NCBI GenBank assembly: GCA_004764695.1
Contig: SMSO01000034.1
Span: 1,257,501 to 1,321,500, forward strand
From: Schizochytrium sp. TIO01
Lineage: Eukaryota; Sar; Bigyra; Thraustochytrida; Thraustochytriidae
DNA length: 64,000 nucleotides
Reading direction: 5' to 3'
Below the pieces are notes generated by a model. That model made no database searches. It was not told the origin of the DNA and worked only from the letters and a program-made list of their open reading frames with translations. Below, piece after piece: positions 21,107 through 31,657 of the stretch; the first letter of the stretch is position 1; every line of letters begins with the position of its first letter. A program made the translations under genes and the position numbers.

Positions 21107-21995
21107 CGTTCTTCAATCTGAGCAGACGAGTCTTTTCGACAGAGCAGAAAACCTCTAAAACAGACCAGGGACCTGTTCCTTCTAAAAAAGAACGACCCCT
21201 TAGGCAGGAGATAAGGCCTCCTATCTATCTATCTCTAGATGTCAGAACACTATAAACTATACTACCAACTATAGGACTTGGATAGAGGTACCTACCGACT
21301 GCTAGTGGGCACTAGGTACTTCTATGCAGTTGAAACATCTTTCTTACTTACTTACTTGCTGGCCAGTAGCCACAGGCCTACTATTTACTATAGTGTGTCT
21401 ATTTTACACTCGACGAAAAGGTTTGATTAAGCATAAAAAAGGAGTTTAGGAATGTAATGATAAATCATTTCTCTTCGACTGTTTTTCTGTGTAATCGTAT
21501 ATTTATGAATGTTTCTTTCTTTTCATTTCAATTGAAAGAGAAAATCGTTAAAAATAAGATGGCGGTGGTATTAGGAGTAAGGGTAGTTAAACATTACTGC
21601 AATGATGATGATTGAAATAAACACGAAAGAATGAGCATAAAAGAGTGTAAATGTGAATGACTTGAAAGAAAGAGTGAAATGAATGAGTCACTTGAAAGAA
21701 GAGAACTTGAAACATTAGAGTGAAAATACTATGTGCGTAGGAGCTGTCTACTGTCTGCTAAGGGGCCGCGATGCGATGATGATCTCGATGAGAAAAAAGG
21801 ACAAACCGGAATACAGACCACTCCGGCCCTCGGACTCGGGCTCTTCGCGTGGCGCGGAGAGAGAACCGGGCCCTCGGGGGCGCTGGAAGGCCTAGCACCT
21901 TGAACTGTCCGCGTACGCTCTCGCGGGGCGCGGCGGAGACAGATAGGGTAGCCTCTTTCGCGTTGGCTTTGGAGTCCTTCATTCAAATTAATAAC

Positions 21996-22018
21996 TAAAC
22001 AAACAAACAAACAAACAA
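21996..22018 (+). repeat. Short (CAAA)n microsatellite
   Basis: About six tandem CAAA units in intergenic DNA, the same unit as the long tract at 60.9 kb. Confidence 0.85.
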
Positions 22019-22651
22019 TTAGGACTCTTCTTCACCCGAAGTGGTCTTTCTGACTGACAAGCGCGTAAACATTCCTCCGCTGGTGACCGCTTCAAGACCT
22101 GCTTCTGGCTAGAGAGTTCTTGGTTGGTGGGAGAGAAGCGTCTCGTGCCGAGGTGCTAGGTCCGCCGCGTCGTTCCCATCTCGCTTAGGTGAACAAAGCA
22201 CCCGCTCGTACACTATTTACGGCCCATTTACTAAGAACTCATAAGATTCAAGCAAATCTACTGAGTTTGTGCACCTCTCGTTGCGCCAAGAGGTGTTTTG
22301 GGCTACATACAGAACGTGGTACTCCTCCAGTCGTTATCTTGCGTGAGCAAGCTCTCACACGGAGTCCTTGCGATTGGTAAAACTTCATCATTGCTGGTTT
22401 GCACAACAGTTAATTAATTCCACCGAGGTGCTTGCTGCGGGAATAAGCAAGCCACCGTGCATTCGATCCTTAAGAGGTCTCCTGCTGAGGTGCAGGCATA
22501 CGACCTTTGGGGTTTGGCCACGCGAAAAGGGGACATTAGTTTGTCCCGGAATATCAATTGAGGAGAATTGTTCAACAAAAGCACGTGTGATTCTTGCCAG
22601 CACGTTTCTTGAGTTGTACGGGTTCTGAGCTAAATATCAAATTCCAGCGAA

Positions 22652-23809
22652 ATGAGTCCAAACCAACGCAAAAGCGTAGCTTCGTCCGCGCCAACGACCG
22701 TGGGTTCAGCCACGGTACTGTGCGGTAGCTGTCGTAGTGGGGAGGTGGCTGTTGGAAAGCATACAATGCAGTTGGACTTGGATAGCGCGCCGGAGCTGAC
22801 GTCTCAATTTACACATGCATCGCGCAAAGTGCTGACGGAGGTTCTTCGAGAAGCATCTCATCTTAAAATCGGGCACTTGGAGAAGCAATTTTGGGCATGG
22901 GATGAGCACGCGTGCGACTCAATTTATAATGGCACAAAACGCAATCCCATCATCAAATTGCTGTGCTCGCTGCTAAGCATCTCTGGTGACGAAGCAGTTT
23001 GGTTCATCTTCCCTGTGATTATCGCGTCCATTCTAACCATTGTCCAGGGTGGACCTCACACAATGTCTTGCGCGAACCTCACCTGTGACATGGAGTTCTT
23101 TCTTGATCTCTTTGGAGGGATGGCAGTTTGTGCTGTAGTGGAACAAATTCTCAAAGGCTTTTTCCAAAGGCCGAGACCTGACTGTCGCCCATATGATAAC
23201 AAATACTGCTGTATTCTTGGTGAAAGCTACTCCTTCCCCTCAGGACACTCCATGCGTGCGTTATATGCTTTCAACTGGATGTTTTGGAGCACACATGCCA
23301 TGGCAATGCTAAATCTGCCGAGGTATTTGGAACCGTTTGTGTTGGTGTGGGCTCTGGGTGTTGGTTATGCTCGCGTGGCTGCAGGTCGTCACCACCCTAT
23401 TGATGTAATTGTTGGCGACTTTGTTGGCTTGGCTGTGAGCCGCGTGGTAGAGAACCAACTGACGGACTATCAACGTGCTATGGTGAAAATTGTGGCTGGT
23501 GTCCTTGTGGCACTCCAGGTTTGGTTCCTGTTGTTGGGTCCGATTCTTAAGGACACTGTGCAGAGTGCTGTGGGTCGGCACACTCCAGCGTATGCTGTAT
23601 CCGGACTTGTGGGAGCACTCTACTTTGCCTTTTATGCTTCGGCCCTGGTATCCGTGGTGAATGCGGTTGTGGCCGCTGATGAGCAAGACTGTGTTGTTGG
23701 TCGGTTTAGTTTGGCGTTTGCCGGCGAGGAGTACTCTGGATCATCTTCAACATCAGCGTCATCTGCCTTCGTCGAGTATCAATGCAGGCAGTGGACCAAT
23801 TTGTATTAA
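22652..23809 (+). CDS. PAP2-superfamily lipid phosphatase, PLPP6-like
   Basis: PAP2 phosphatases remove phosphate from lipid substrates at membranes. The 385-residue frame starts at ATG 22652, with an in-frame stop 21 bp upstream. The three catalytic motifs are present: K168-x6-R175-P176 (KGFFQRPRP), PSGH at 196-199, and R241-x5-H247-x3-D251 (ARVAAGRHHPID), where the usual Ser before Arg is Ala. The sequence ISGDEAVWF before the first core helix and the spacing match the PLPP6 (presqualene/polyisoprenoid diphosphate phosphatase) branch more than LPP or S1P phosphatases. Five or six hydrophobic helices are visible: about 107-130, 150-165, 200-218, 227-240, 280-300 and 316-336. The first about 100 residues are cytosolic-looking. 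The location is probably ER. The gene is convergent with the ARL gene. The substrate is inferred from family resemblance only. Confidence 0.82.
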   Translation: MSPNQRKSVASSAPTTVGSATVLCGSCRSGEVAVGKHTMQLDLDSAPELTSQFTHASRKVLTEVLREASHLKIGHLEKQFWAWDEHACDSIYNGTKRNPIIKLLCSLLSISGDEAVWFIFPVIIASILTIVQGGPHTMSCANLTCDMEFFLDLFGGMAVCAVVEQILKGFFQRPRPDCRPYDNKYCCILGESYSFPSGHSMRALYAFNWMFWSTHAMAMLNLPRYLEPFVLVWALGVGYARVAAGRHHPIDVIVGDFVGLAVSRVVENQLTDYQRAMVKIVAGVLVALQVWFLLLGPILKDTVQSAVGRHTPAYAVSGLVGALYFAFYASALVSVVNAVVAADEQDCVVGRFSLAFAGEEYSGSSSTSASSAFVEYQCRQWTNLY

Positions 23810-24307
23810 TCCCCCCCCTTCCCCCCTGGCATTTTCACCATTGGCCTTTCATTTGTTGGTGTATGATGTCATGTCATAATTTCCCGTCAGGTACAACGGA
23901 GCAAAGAACCATTGTCTTTTCACCTCGGTTGTTCGTACTATAAAACTGCAATCAGCTTTAAATCTTTTTGAAAAGCTTGCTTGCGCACGCGTGCCTGAAC
24001 ATATCTACTAATCCAAAACATGTTTTGAAACACGGGATTGTGATCTGGAACGGATATATTCTCCATTTCCTTTTCACTCCATATCAAGATAGGGAACCTT
24101 TCCTCACTGTGTAAAGAGATGGAAAGAAAACTATTAATGTAATGAGTCACCTCTGCAATTTTGCATTCGATATCGCGAAAATAATTAGAATAAAGGTCTA
24201 TTCAAACTGTATACAAATTAGCTATCCATTGTTTTATAAATACAAAGCCCATGATCTTTCTTCGACCTGGTTGAGAAGGTTTATCAATAGGCTAGAGGGG
24301 GGTTGTT
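23810..24307. other. Convergent intergenic region
   Basis: This 498-bp gap between the PAP2 and ARL stop codons is AT-rich. It begins with a C-rich run just after the PAP2 stop (23811-23826). No gene is seen; both 3' ends must lie here. Confidence 0.4.
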
Positions 24308-24904
24308 TTATGAATACGATTTCAAGGAAAATCTGATTTTTTTCATTTCTTTCGCTGAAAGGCTTGTCTCACAAAATGTGCGCGTGAGCCATTCAAAAGC
24401 CGTCTGGAGACCCTCACCTGTCAATGATGATGTGTGCTGAATTTGCCACAATCTGCCACGTATCTGCGAGCAATTAAGTGCGTCAGATATCTCTGTGCCA
24501 GACAATGCGGTGAACATATCTTGCTTATTAGCGAGAATTAATAAAGGTACTCGTGCGAGTCGAGAATCTTCGAGCATGCTCTGCAAAATAGTACCAACTT
24601 TTTCAAGACGACGCAAGTCTGTACTATCCACCACAAAAATTATAGCATGAGCTCTTTCGTAAAACTTGTGCCAAATCGTTCGTCGAGCGGGCCCCCCGCC
24701 CACATCAATACAATTAAGCTTAAATCCCATCTGGGATAGTCTAAATATTGAAAAGCCCTGGGTTGCTACGACCTGCTTACTTGCATGTGGATGCTGCTGG
24801 GCGACCTTTCGTAGAAGAGCCGTCTTTCCACTCCCATCAAGACCAACTACGAGAACATTCGCCACTTTCGATCGCGATCTCAAGTTTGAGCTGTGCGTTC
24901 CCAT
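24308..24904 (-). CDS. ARF-like (ARL) GTPase lacking the switch II Gln
   Basis: ARL proteins are membrane-switch GTPases in vesicle and ciliary traffic. I start at ATG 24904 because it gives MGTHSS, an N-myristoylation consensus (Gly-2, Ser-6) expected of ARF/ARL proteins; an upstream in-frame Met (24937) would bury it. The product has 198 residues. Visible motifs: P-loop GLDGSGKT (21-28), switch I Thr in ATQGF (48), DVGGG (67-71), NKQD (126-129) and SSLTGEG (159-165). The switch II motif is normally DxGGQ. Here Gln-71 is Gly and the preceding Trp is Ile (CIDVGGGPARR), so intrinsic hydrolysis should be weak or abnormal. The C-terminal extension (ETSLSAKEMKKIRFSLKSYS) is basic. No intron is needed. 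I cannot assign an ARL subtype. Confidence 0.85.
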   Translation of the reverse strand: MGTHSSNLRSRSKVANVLVVGLDGSGKTALLRKVAQQHPHASKQVVATQGFSIFRLSQMGFKLNCIDVGGGPARRTIWHKFYERAHAIIFVVDSTDLRRLEKVGTILQSMLEDSRLARVPLLILANKQDMFTALSGTEISDALNCSQIRGRLWQIQHTSSLTGEGLQTAFEWLTRTFCETSLSAKEMKKIRFSLKSYS

Positions 24905-26049
24905 CTTGTAGTGCGTATCAATCAAATCCCCTGCCAAGCAAGCTCTCTGTGACCCTTTACTTAGTTCAAGGCGCCTGTGTATTGATATCGCGTCTTGCTA
25001 TAGCCCAGATGTCCTCTAGCTCAGCTCTTGTCAACCCTATCGAATTCCCCCTTGTGAAAGAATATCGCCTCAAATGTAGCTAGCTTGTCGTAGTTTTACA
25101 AAAGACTATGCTTATGCGAAGCCTGTTGACCCTTCTTTAATCGAGACAGGCCTTCACTCCATCACGCCGCATTTTTCCTTCACTGACGTTCTTTTTTCTT
25201 CACCTTCTATCAGTCTCTAACGTTCTTAGCCCCTTTCCTCTGCCTTGTAATCAATCTCGTTTTCCTACACGCTTCTTCCTTCTTTCCCGTCTCAACGGCT
25301 ATTTTAAGAGAACCCAATTTATCAACATTTCGCGTTGTCCACACCGCGGCGTGGGCTCCAAGCGTTGGTTGGCGAGGAGACCTCGCAAGAGCTCTCGCCC
25401 CGCTCCATGTCGCTGTGGCCCCGGTCCACTTGCTGTAAATAATCTCAGGCTGGTGAACGAGGAAGGAGCCGAGACCCAGGAGCTTCTGTCGGCTCCGTGG
25501 AGGCTTCTCGGTGCGTGGGAGAGGCCAGCCAGCCAAAGTCTGACTTCTTGCATTCATGACTCGAGTGGCAGAACCGGTGGTCCCGCCCTTCAGGTCCTTG
25601 GCCCTTTCTCTGTGTACCTTTCATTCATGAACTTATAACCCTCTGTAACCCGCTTTGTATACCCCACTGTAGGCTCCCATAAGCTACTTTGCCTCTGCTC
25701 TGCAAGTAGGCTATTCACCCGATTGTCTACTTGCAGGGTTCTTTTAGCGCTCTTTTAAAGTTTCCATTTCAAGATGTTTTTTCGAAGTGATTTTTTTAAA
25801 ACTTGCTTAGAAGGTGGTATGGTAAAGGCGTAAGAATGAGAGGCCAAATTGTGATTTTGAACGATAAGAGTATTAGTTAATTCTGTGGCATTCATTGCTC
25901 GATCGAGTGGAGGCGGCAAGGCCCTCTCCTTCGACGCTCTCTCGTGGTGCTCGCGAGGCTCTGTAGCAGTCTCGGCGTTGCAAAGGTTGGGGGATTGGAG
26001 CTCGTAACCCGGAAGCTTTTGTGGTTGCCTCGTTGCTGTGCCAGGCAAG
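24905..26049. other. Divergent intergenic region
   Basis: This 1.1-kb region separates the starts of the ARL and UTP4 genes and should contain both promoters. A GC-richer patch at 25340-25600 gives overlapping ORFs on both strands with no family resemblance. The 25 bp before the UTP4 ATG are GC-rich. Confidence 0.4.
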
Positions 26050-28668
26050 ATGGTACAGACTCGCGGCAGATCGGAGTCCATGGAATCGGGTGCTAGCATG
26101 AGCACTGCCAACAACGCTGCCGGAGCCAAGTCCTCCAGGAAGTCTGTCAAGAAGACGGCAGCTACACCCAAGACGGCGCCAAAGACTGCATCCAAGACCG
26201 CCTCCAAGCGTAACGCACGTCTTACGAGCGTCGAGGAGGAAGAGGAGACCATCATTGCGCCCTCAACTACCCAAGTCGCCAAATCTGCCGCTAAATCTGT
26301 GCGCAAAAACGTCGCTAAATCTGCTGCCAAATCTGCCGCAAAGAAGTCCTCTAAGGCTGAGGATCACGAAGTCGTCTCCTCCAAGAAGTCCTCGTCTCCA
26401 GCTCGCAAGCGCTCTCTGTCCACCGCCAGCAGCCAGATCGCTGATGAGTCCAAGGCTAAGGCCTCTAATGGCGTCTCCTCCAGCAAGAAGCGTGCTCGCT
26501 CCAACTCCATGAACGGGAATGCGTCGCACGGTAGCGCAGCTATTCCATTCTCCCTCGAGGCAGCTAAGAAGCAGGAGTTCCAGGTTCATCGCTGCCGCTT
26601 CATCAGCTGGGTCCCCTTCGCTATCACCGCGATGGCTGCCTCGCCCTCAGGCTCTCAGCTCGCAGTGACTCGTGAGAACGGTGCAATTGAGGTCTGGGAG
26701 GTGAAGAACCAGAAGTGGCACCAAAGTGTTCTCGTTCCCGGCAAGGAGGAACCTGGAATGAGCGGAACGGTTCTGGCCTTGGTATGGGCCGGAAAGGATC
26801 GCCTGTTTGGCAGCGATATGGATGGCAGTGTGTTTGAGATTGACCTCGTGCGTCAGGCCCGTGTGCGTGAGACAAGCTCATTTGGAGGCGCTGTCTGGTG
26901 CATGTCTGCGAGTGAGGAGGAGGACAAGACTGTGATCGCCATGGGTTGCGAAGATGGCCGCGTGCGCATCTTTGAGGTGCTCCCTGGCCAAGGCTCTGGT
27001 CTAAACTACGTGCGGGCGTTCCGAAGCGTGGCAACTGGACGTATTCTTACCATCAAGTACCATCCGGCGGAGGATCAACGCCATATTGTGTACACTGGAG
27101 GTGTAGATGGCCTCATCCGCAAGTGGGATTCCACCTCTGGCCAGGTCGTGCTCCAGATTGCAACAGAGTCCTATGGTAAGTCCGAGCCCATTTGCCTGTG
27201 GACCTTGGCTGTTCTCAAGGATAGCACTCTGATCTCGGGCGACTCTGACGGACATGTGCACGTTTGGGATTCTCGTGACGAGGCAGGAACTTTGATTCGC
27301 AGCTTCCACGAGCACCGTGCTGATGTGACAACCCTTGCCGTCAGTAAGGACGAGAACACCGTCTTCGCCTCCGGTATCGATTCCCGCGTAGCTATGTTCC
27401 GCCGCATTCCCGCGTCCGAGAGCACCGGTGTGGAAGACTGGGTCTACGGCTACAGCCACCGCCCGCACTCGCGTGATGTCCGTGGCCTCGCCATCGTGGA
27501 CAATGGCAAAATCCTTGCCTCTGGCGGTAATGACACACAGATTTGCTGGTACCCTGTGGACTCTTTCGCCAAGGCTCGTCCCGCTCGCCTTGGACCCTTC
27601 TTACACCGTCAGCTTGTACACGTTGCCCGCGCTGGCAAGTTGTTGGCCACTCAGCACGCACACCACATTGAAATTTGGCGCACAAAGGCACAAGATCAAT
27701 TGGCTGCTCTGCGCTTTAAGGGACGTATGGGTATTCGCTGTTCTGCTCTCGCACCTTCAGGCACTCTTTTTGCTTGCGCTGATGATGCAGGTCTTAAGAT
27801 CTTCCACTTTGACGCCAACGAAGATGAGGAGTTTGGAGTGCAGCGTCTGAGTGAGGTCGAGACCGCTCTTGTCAGTGGCGATGCTAATGTTTCTGTGCGC
27901 TCTGATGGAGCTGTGGTTGCCGTGAGCTTTGTTGCATCTGGTGACAAGGGCGACAACCTTTTCGTGTACGCGTTCCAGTCGGGCCGTGTTTGCGTGGCCA
28001 AAATCTCTGGCAAGGGCGGAGAGGTTCAGAATGATGCCAATGCTGTCTCAATTGAGGCCTCCTGGGCTCCGGTCAGCGCCGAGAGCAAGAGCGCAGCCGT
28101 CAAGGAGCTTGCTGTTAGCTCGGATGGGCGCTGGGTTGCCATAGGCACCACTGCTGGTCACATTACAGTGTACGATGTGAGCACGAAGAAGATTCAAATG
28201 GAGATTGCTCGTGCGCTCACAAATGGCTCATTATTCACGGCCATGGCCTTTCAACCCAAGTCTGCGGTTCTCGCGGTGGCAAACATGAAGAACGAGTTCT
28301 TTCTCTTTGACATCAAGGCACAAAAATTGTCTCCGTGGAGTCTGGCCGCCGGTGACCGCCTTGATCCCCAACTGCTCAAGCAGCTTGAGGCTGTGATTGG
28401 CATCACCTTTGACCCTGTGGAGACTGACATGATGATCCTCTGGGGTCGCACATATGCCTGCAAGGTTCCTCTCGGCGATATGCCGCACGAGCTTGAGGGC
28501 CACGAGGCTGGCAGCTTGCGCTTTAACTTCCTCACGCGTTTTAAACCTTTGATGCACATGGAATGCACTGATGAGAGCGAAATGGTTGTTGTGGAGGCAC
28601 CTTGGCTCAAGGTTATGCAGAACTTCCAGGACCCGATCAAGCGCAAGGTCTATGGTGGTGCTACCTAA
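26050..28668 (+). CDS. UTP4: U3 snoRNP WD40 protein UTP4 (cirhin) homologue
   Basis: UTP4 is a WD40 subunit of the t-UTP/UTP-A complex that binds nascent pre-rRNA in the nucleolus and starts small-subunit processome assembly. ATG at 26050 gives 872 residues; the frame opens 12 bp earlier at a GTG. The core starts at about residue 179 with the characteristic opening HRCRFISW, then IEVWEV, RLFGSDMDG, GGAVWCM and MGCEDGRVRIFEV, all typical of UTP4. WD-like blades continue almost to the C-terminus (for example SGDSDGHVHVWDSRD, ASGIDSRVAMF, ASGGNDTQICWYPVD), consistent with two tandem propellers. The first about 170 residues are an added Lys/Ser/Ala-rich tail resembling histone H1 (SRKSVKKTAATPKTAPKTAS; AKSAAKSVRKN) with many potential nuclear signals. 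Its high GC3 fits strong expression. No intron is needed. Both neighbouring genes are unrelated in function. Confidence 0.9.
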   Translation: MVQTRGRSESMESGASMSTANNAAGAKSSRKSVKKTAATPKTAPKTASKTASKRNARLTSVEEEEETIIAPSTTQVAKSAAKSVRKNVAKSAAKSAAKKSSKAEDHEVVSSKKSSSPARKRSLSTASSQIADESKAKASNGVSSSKKRARSNSMNGNASHGSAAIPFSLEAAKKQEFQVHRCRFISWVPFAITAMAASPSGSQLAVTRENGAIEVWEVKNQKWHQSVLVPGKEEPGMSGTVLALVWAGKDRLFGSDMDGSVFEIDLVRQARVRETSSFGGAVWCMSASEEEDKTVIAMGCEDGRVRIFEVLPGQGSGLNYVRAFRSVATGRILTIKYHPAEDQRHIVYTGGVDGLIRKWDSTSGQVVLQIATESYGKSEPICLWTLAVLKDSTLISGDSDGHVHVWDSRDEAGTLIRSFHEHRADVTTLAVSKDENTVFASGIDSRVAMFRRIPASESTGVEDWVYGYSHRPHSRDVRGLAIVDNGKILASGGNDTQICWYPVDSFAKARPARLGPFLHRQLVHVARAGKLLATQHAHHIEIWRTKAQDQLAALRFKGRMGIRCSALAPSGTLFACADDAGLKIFHFDANEDEEFGVQRLSEVETALVSGDANVSVRSDGAVVAVSFVASGDKGDNLFVYAFQSGRVCVAKISGKGGEVQNDANAVSIEASWAPVSAESKSAAVKELAVSSDGRWVAIGTTAGHITVYDVSTKKIQMEIARALTNGSLFTAMAFQPKSAVLAVANMKNEFFLFDIKAQKLSPWSLAAGDRLDPQLLKQLEAVIGITFDPVETDMMILWGRTYACKVPLGDMPHELEGHEAGSLRFNFLTRFKPLMHMECTDESEMVVVEAPWLKVMQNFQDPIKRKVYGGAT

Positions 28669-30106
28669 GCGAACATGTTTGTTGCTGACTTGGTCCACAA
28701 CGCAAAGACACTTTATGCGAAGAAGACGACGACGACTAAACAGAGCGCCCTTAATGTCAACTGTAGTGGCGACGACACGCGTGCTGATGCTGATGCTGAT
28801 GCTGAATCAAATGATAGAACGATTAAGCAAAGGAAAGCAATCAACTTGGAGTGAAATAGAACTCAATACTTTGTTTTAACACCTTTAAATTCCCAGATAT
28901 AGAAACAGCTTTAAAAAAATAAAATAACATCAACGAGAAAAGTTAATTCCAAGGTGGTTTCCATTGTCCTTTTCTGAAGGTGGCTGCAATGAATTGATGA
29001 AGGTCAAACTGATTCATTCAAAGAAAAGCTCAAGAGATTGTTTTTCCCAGGGGGCATTTAATGAAATGTACACTAGATTACCTTGCCCCCCCACGAGCCC
29101 TTGCAGGGATTTAACGCAGTGTCTCAACGAAGAAGTGATCTTAGCAACCTAGTGGATGTATTTCTACTAGCAGAGCGTAATGACTTTTGTCTCGGTTTGA
29201 CGATGAATAGATTTAATGCAATTGGTAGAGTGAACTTAAATCTTTCGTCAAAAAAAGAAAGAAAAGAAAAGAGCAAACAAACAAGTCGAGCCTCCACAAT
29301 TAATGGTGCGAGATAACAGTTAAAACATCTCTTTCAACATTTATTAATGCTTGATATTCTCATGGTGTAAAAATGAATATGCAGAAGGCATAACGTATAT
29401 GATGAGTGAAGCATACGAGCGAAGGGAAGCGAGCAAACACTGTTATGATGTCAGCAGCATTTCAAGATCAATTCGTGCACACAGAGTTACGATAGATACG
29501 GTATGTCCATTTTAAAGTAGAACATGGAGTAAAGGAGAGTAAGGGAGGAATAAGCTAATAAAGAAAGGGTGGCGTTAGGGGAGAAGACAGACGTGTGTAT
29601 TTATGGCAGGCCAAAGGGAGCTCCTCTGAGACAAGAGCTTATGGGCTTAATACACTTTCATTGTTCATTACTCAGCTCTTGGTGAGAGCTGTTGCTATGT
29701 GCTCTTGATCTTTCCTCTCTTCTTCTTCATTCTTGTTTTCGATTTTGTTCGATTATCAGCGTGGGAACGGTAGAATAGTGTTTGGGGTAAAAGTTGTTTG
29801 TCAATATTGCAGTTAATTTGCAGAGTCTGGCCTCATTCGCAAAAACACGTGTTGGGCAGTACGAATTTAAGCATGCAGATGCTAGTGTATTCTTCAAGCA
29901 GCGTGCGTGCCATGTCAACGATCTGTCCACAGAGGCCAGGTAAACTCCGAGATGGAGGATGCGGAGGGGGGGCGAGGAGGGCGCAATATCATCGCGCAGG
30001 CATCTAAGGCAAGACCAGAGAAGGCGTTAGGGCGGTGCTGCAGGCGTGCATAACATACATAACATGCGAGTATTGAATATGCTATGCTATGTTGTCCTGC
30101 GTGCCC
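28669..30106. other. Convergent intergenic region
   Basis: About 1.4 kb between UTP4 and the 157-residue unknown gene. Just after the UTP4 stop lies a short GCTGAT repeat (about 28782-28804). A C-run (29087-29093) and an A/G-rich stretch (29250-29280) follow. No protein-like ORF is seen. Confidence 0.4.
28782..28804 (+). repeat. Short GCTGAT tandem repeat
   Basis: Four nearly perfect hexamer copies in the 3' region of UTP4. Confidence 0.7.
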
Positions 30107-30580
30107 TTAGACTGTTTTTGCGGTCAAGAGATCCTCCTCTTGTGCCTTTTTACGGCGGTACTCCTCATTCTCGCGCAGCAGACGATCCGAGAGCCACTCA
30201 AGGTGTACCCAGAACTCAGGCTGGTCACCCTTGAGAGCCGCAGAACACGGGCTTGAGAACTGCTCGAGGCCAAAGACAATAATGCGCCATGAGAGACCAA
30301 TGTCCTTGTCCTTTTCAGACCATTCCTTCATGAGCTTTTGGAGGCGTTTCTGGAGTTTGATCGCGGGCTTGCCGTTGTGCCAGAGCATCGTGGTGAACGG
30401 GGTAGTGTACTCCGCGCAGACTTCATTGATCTCGGTGGCGCGGAGCTCGAGGGCCTCCATGCCTCCCATACGGGGAAGGATGGTGTTCACAACCTCCTCA
30501 TTCCTCGCAAAGTCCTCCGCAGCGTACTTGCGAGTACCCTGCCAACCCGTCTCGTCAATGTCCTTGCACTTCCAGTTCAT
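30107..30580 (-). CDS. Hypothetical soluble protein, probably two-exon gene
   Basis: I do not recognise this family. The first in-frame ATG (30580) gives 157 residues. Just upstream is a strong acceptor (TTTCCTTTCGCAG, ending 30593), so an upstream exon exists, either 5' untranslated or carrying a short N-terminal presequence. The open frame beyond the acceptor has no ATG and begins at a TTG. The product is hydrophilic with many Glu, Lys and Trp, no TM helix, a likely helix-rich middle (LQKRLQKLMKEWSEK) and a charged tail (ENEEYRRKKAQEEDL). Third positions are GC-rich, as in the housekeeping genes of the window, which supports real coding. If the upstream exon encodes a presequence, a mitochondrial role (such as a respiratory or ribosomal accessory subunit) would be plausible, but nothing in the sequence proves it. 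Confidence 0.7.
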   Translation of the reverse strand: MNWKCKDIDETGWQGTRKYAAEDFARNEEVVNTILPRMGGMEALELRATEINEVCAEYTTPFTTMLWHNGKPAIKLQKRLQKLMKEWSEKDKDIGLSWRIIVFGLEQFSSPCSAALKGDQPEFWVHLEWLSDRLLRENEEYRRKKAQEEDLLTAKTV

Positions 30581-31380
30581 CTTGCTAGGCTGCTGCGAAA
30601 GGAAACGTCGAAGCAACGGCACGTAAGATAGCTTGCTTGCCAAACGGATGTACTCCGAGCACAGACAACGAGGTTACCGATCTGCGATATGCAAAGCAGA
30701 GCAGAGCCAACTAAAGCAAGCAAGCAAGCTAACAGAAGACAAGACAGCTAGACACGCAGAGGTCAGCACGAGATACCACGCGAGGAGAACACCTGCAAAA
30801 ACAGTTGCCACTCCAAGCCAGGGCAGATGCGCAGGGGTTCGAGGTTTGGCCTTGAAACGTGTCCAAGTTCTTCACTCTTTGACGTTCGTTCGTTTGTTCA
30901 TTCATTCATATTCATTCCAAAACTCTGTTTATTTTTATTTTTTTTACTCGTTTATCTTTAGAAAAAACAAACTATTCGCGCTTTCCTTTAGTAACTTTCT
31001 TGAAAGAATATACATACATATATAACATGCATACTGCTTCCTCATAGTTAGTTATTAAAAAACAAAAACAAAAAACAGATAAACAATACGAACGTTTAAA
31101 TTTATTTAAAAAAATAGTTTCTGATAATTCTCTTATTCTTCACACAGACAAACAGGCGCAACAAAGAAAGCGCTTTACCGAGGGGTTCTGCTTCTATCTT
31201 CTTTGTTTTTATTCGCATTCCACCTCATCGTCGCCGTGGCGACCACTGTACACGCGATGTCAACGCCTCAGCACGAGTGATCCGAGCGTATTTGCGCAAA
31301 TAAAATACACGAGCCACGGGTAACAGAACAGAGAAAAGCCAAAAAATCAAAAGCCAATGAAAGAAAAGAAAAGCCAATGA

Positions 31381-31474
31381 AAGAAAAGAAAAGAAAAGAA
31401 AAGAAAAGAAAAGAAAAGAAAAGAAAAGAAAAGAAAAGAAAAGAAAAGAAAAGAAAAGAAAAGAAAAGAAAAAA
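31381..31474 (+). repeat. (AAAAG)n microsatellite
   Basis: About 19 near-perfect pentamer copies, all purine on the plus strand. Just upstream, a block of about 20 bp containing AAGCCAATGA is duplicated (31351-31380). Polypurine mirror repeats of this sort can form triplex DNA. Confidence 0.95.
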
Positions 31475-31538
31475 GAGCCCGAAATTTCGGGTTCGCGTTG
31501 TCCTTTCTCCTTTCAGGATCATTCAAGTTATTATAAAC

Positions 31539-31657
31539 AAATAAATAAATAAATAAATAAATGAATGAATAAATGAATGAATAAATGAATAAATAAATAA
31601 ATGAATGAATAAATGAATGAATAAATGAATAAATGAATGAATAAATGAATGAATGAA
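31539..31657 (+). repeat. AAAT/GAAT mixed tetranucleotide repeat
   Basis: Continuous tract of AAAT and GAAT units, starting as pure AAAT and becoming interspersed with GAAT, about 119 bp. Confidence 0.95.

Larger units (their letters stand above)
20233..22651. other. Intergenic region with two doubtful small ORFs
   Basis: These 2.4 kb separate the receptor-like gene and the PAP2 phosphatase, which are divergent. Besides the two small minus-strand frames listed separately, it holds a GC-rich patch at 21760-21960, a (CAAA) tract at 21996-22018 and short words such as CTTACTTACTTACT near 21342. The 22180-22650 part has no clear gene. Confidence 0.4.

Noticed and set aside
21729-22010. 93-residue Arg/Pro/Ser-rich minus-strand ORF
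   Set aside because: Composition follows the local GC-rich patch; no recognisable domain, and two frames are open at once.
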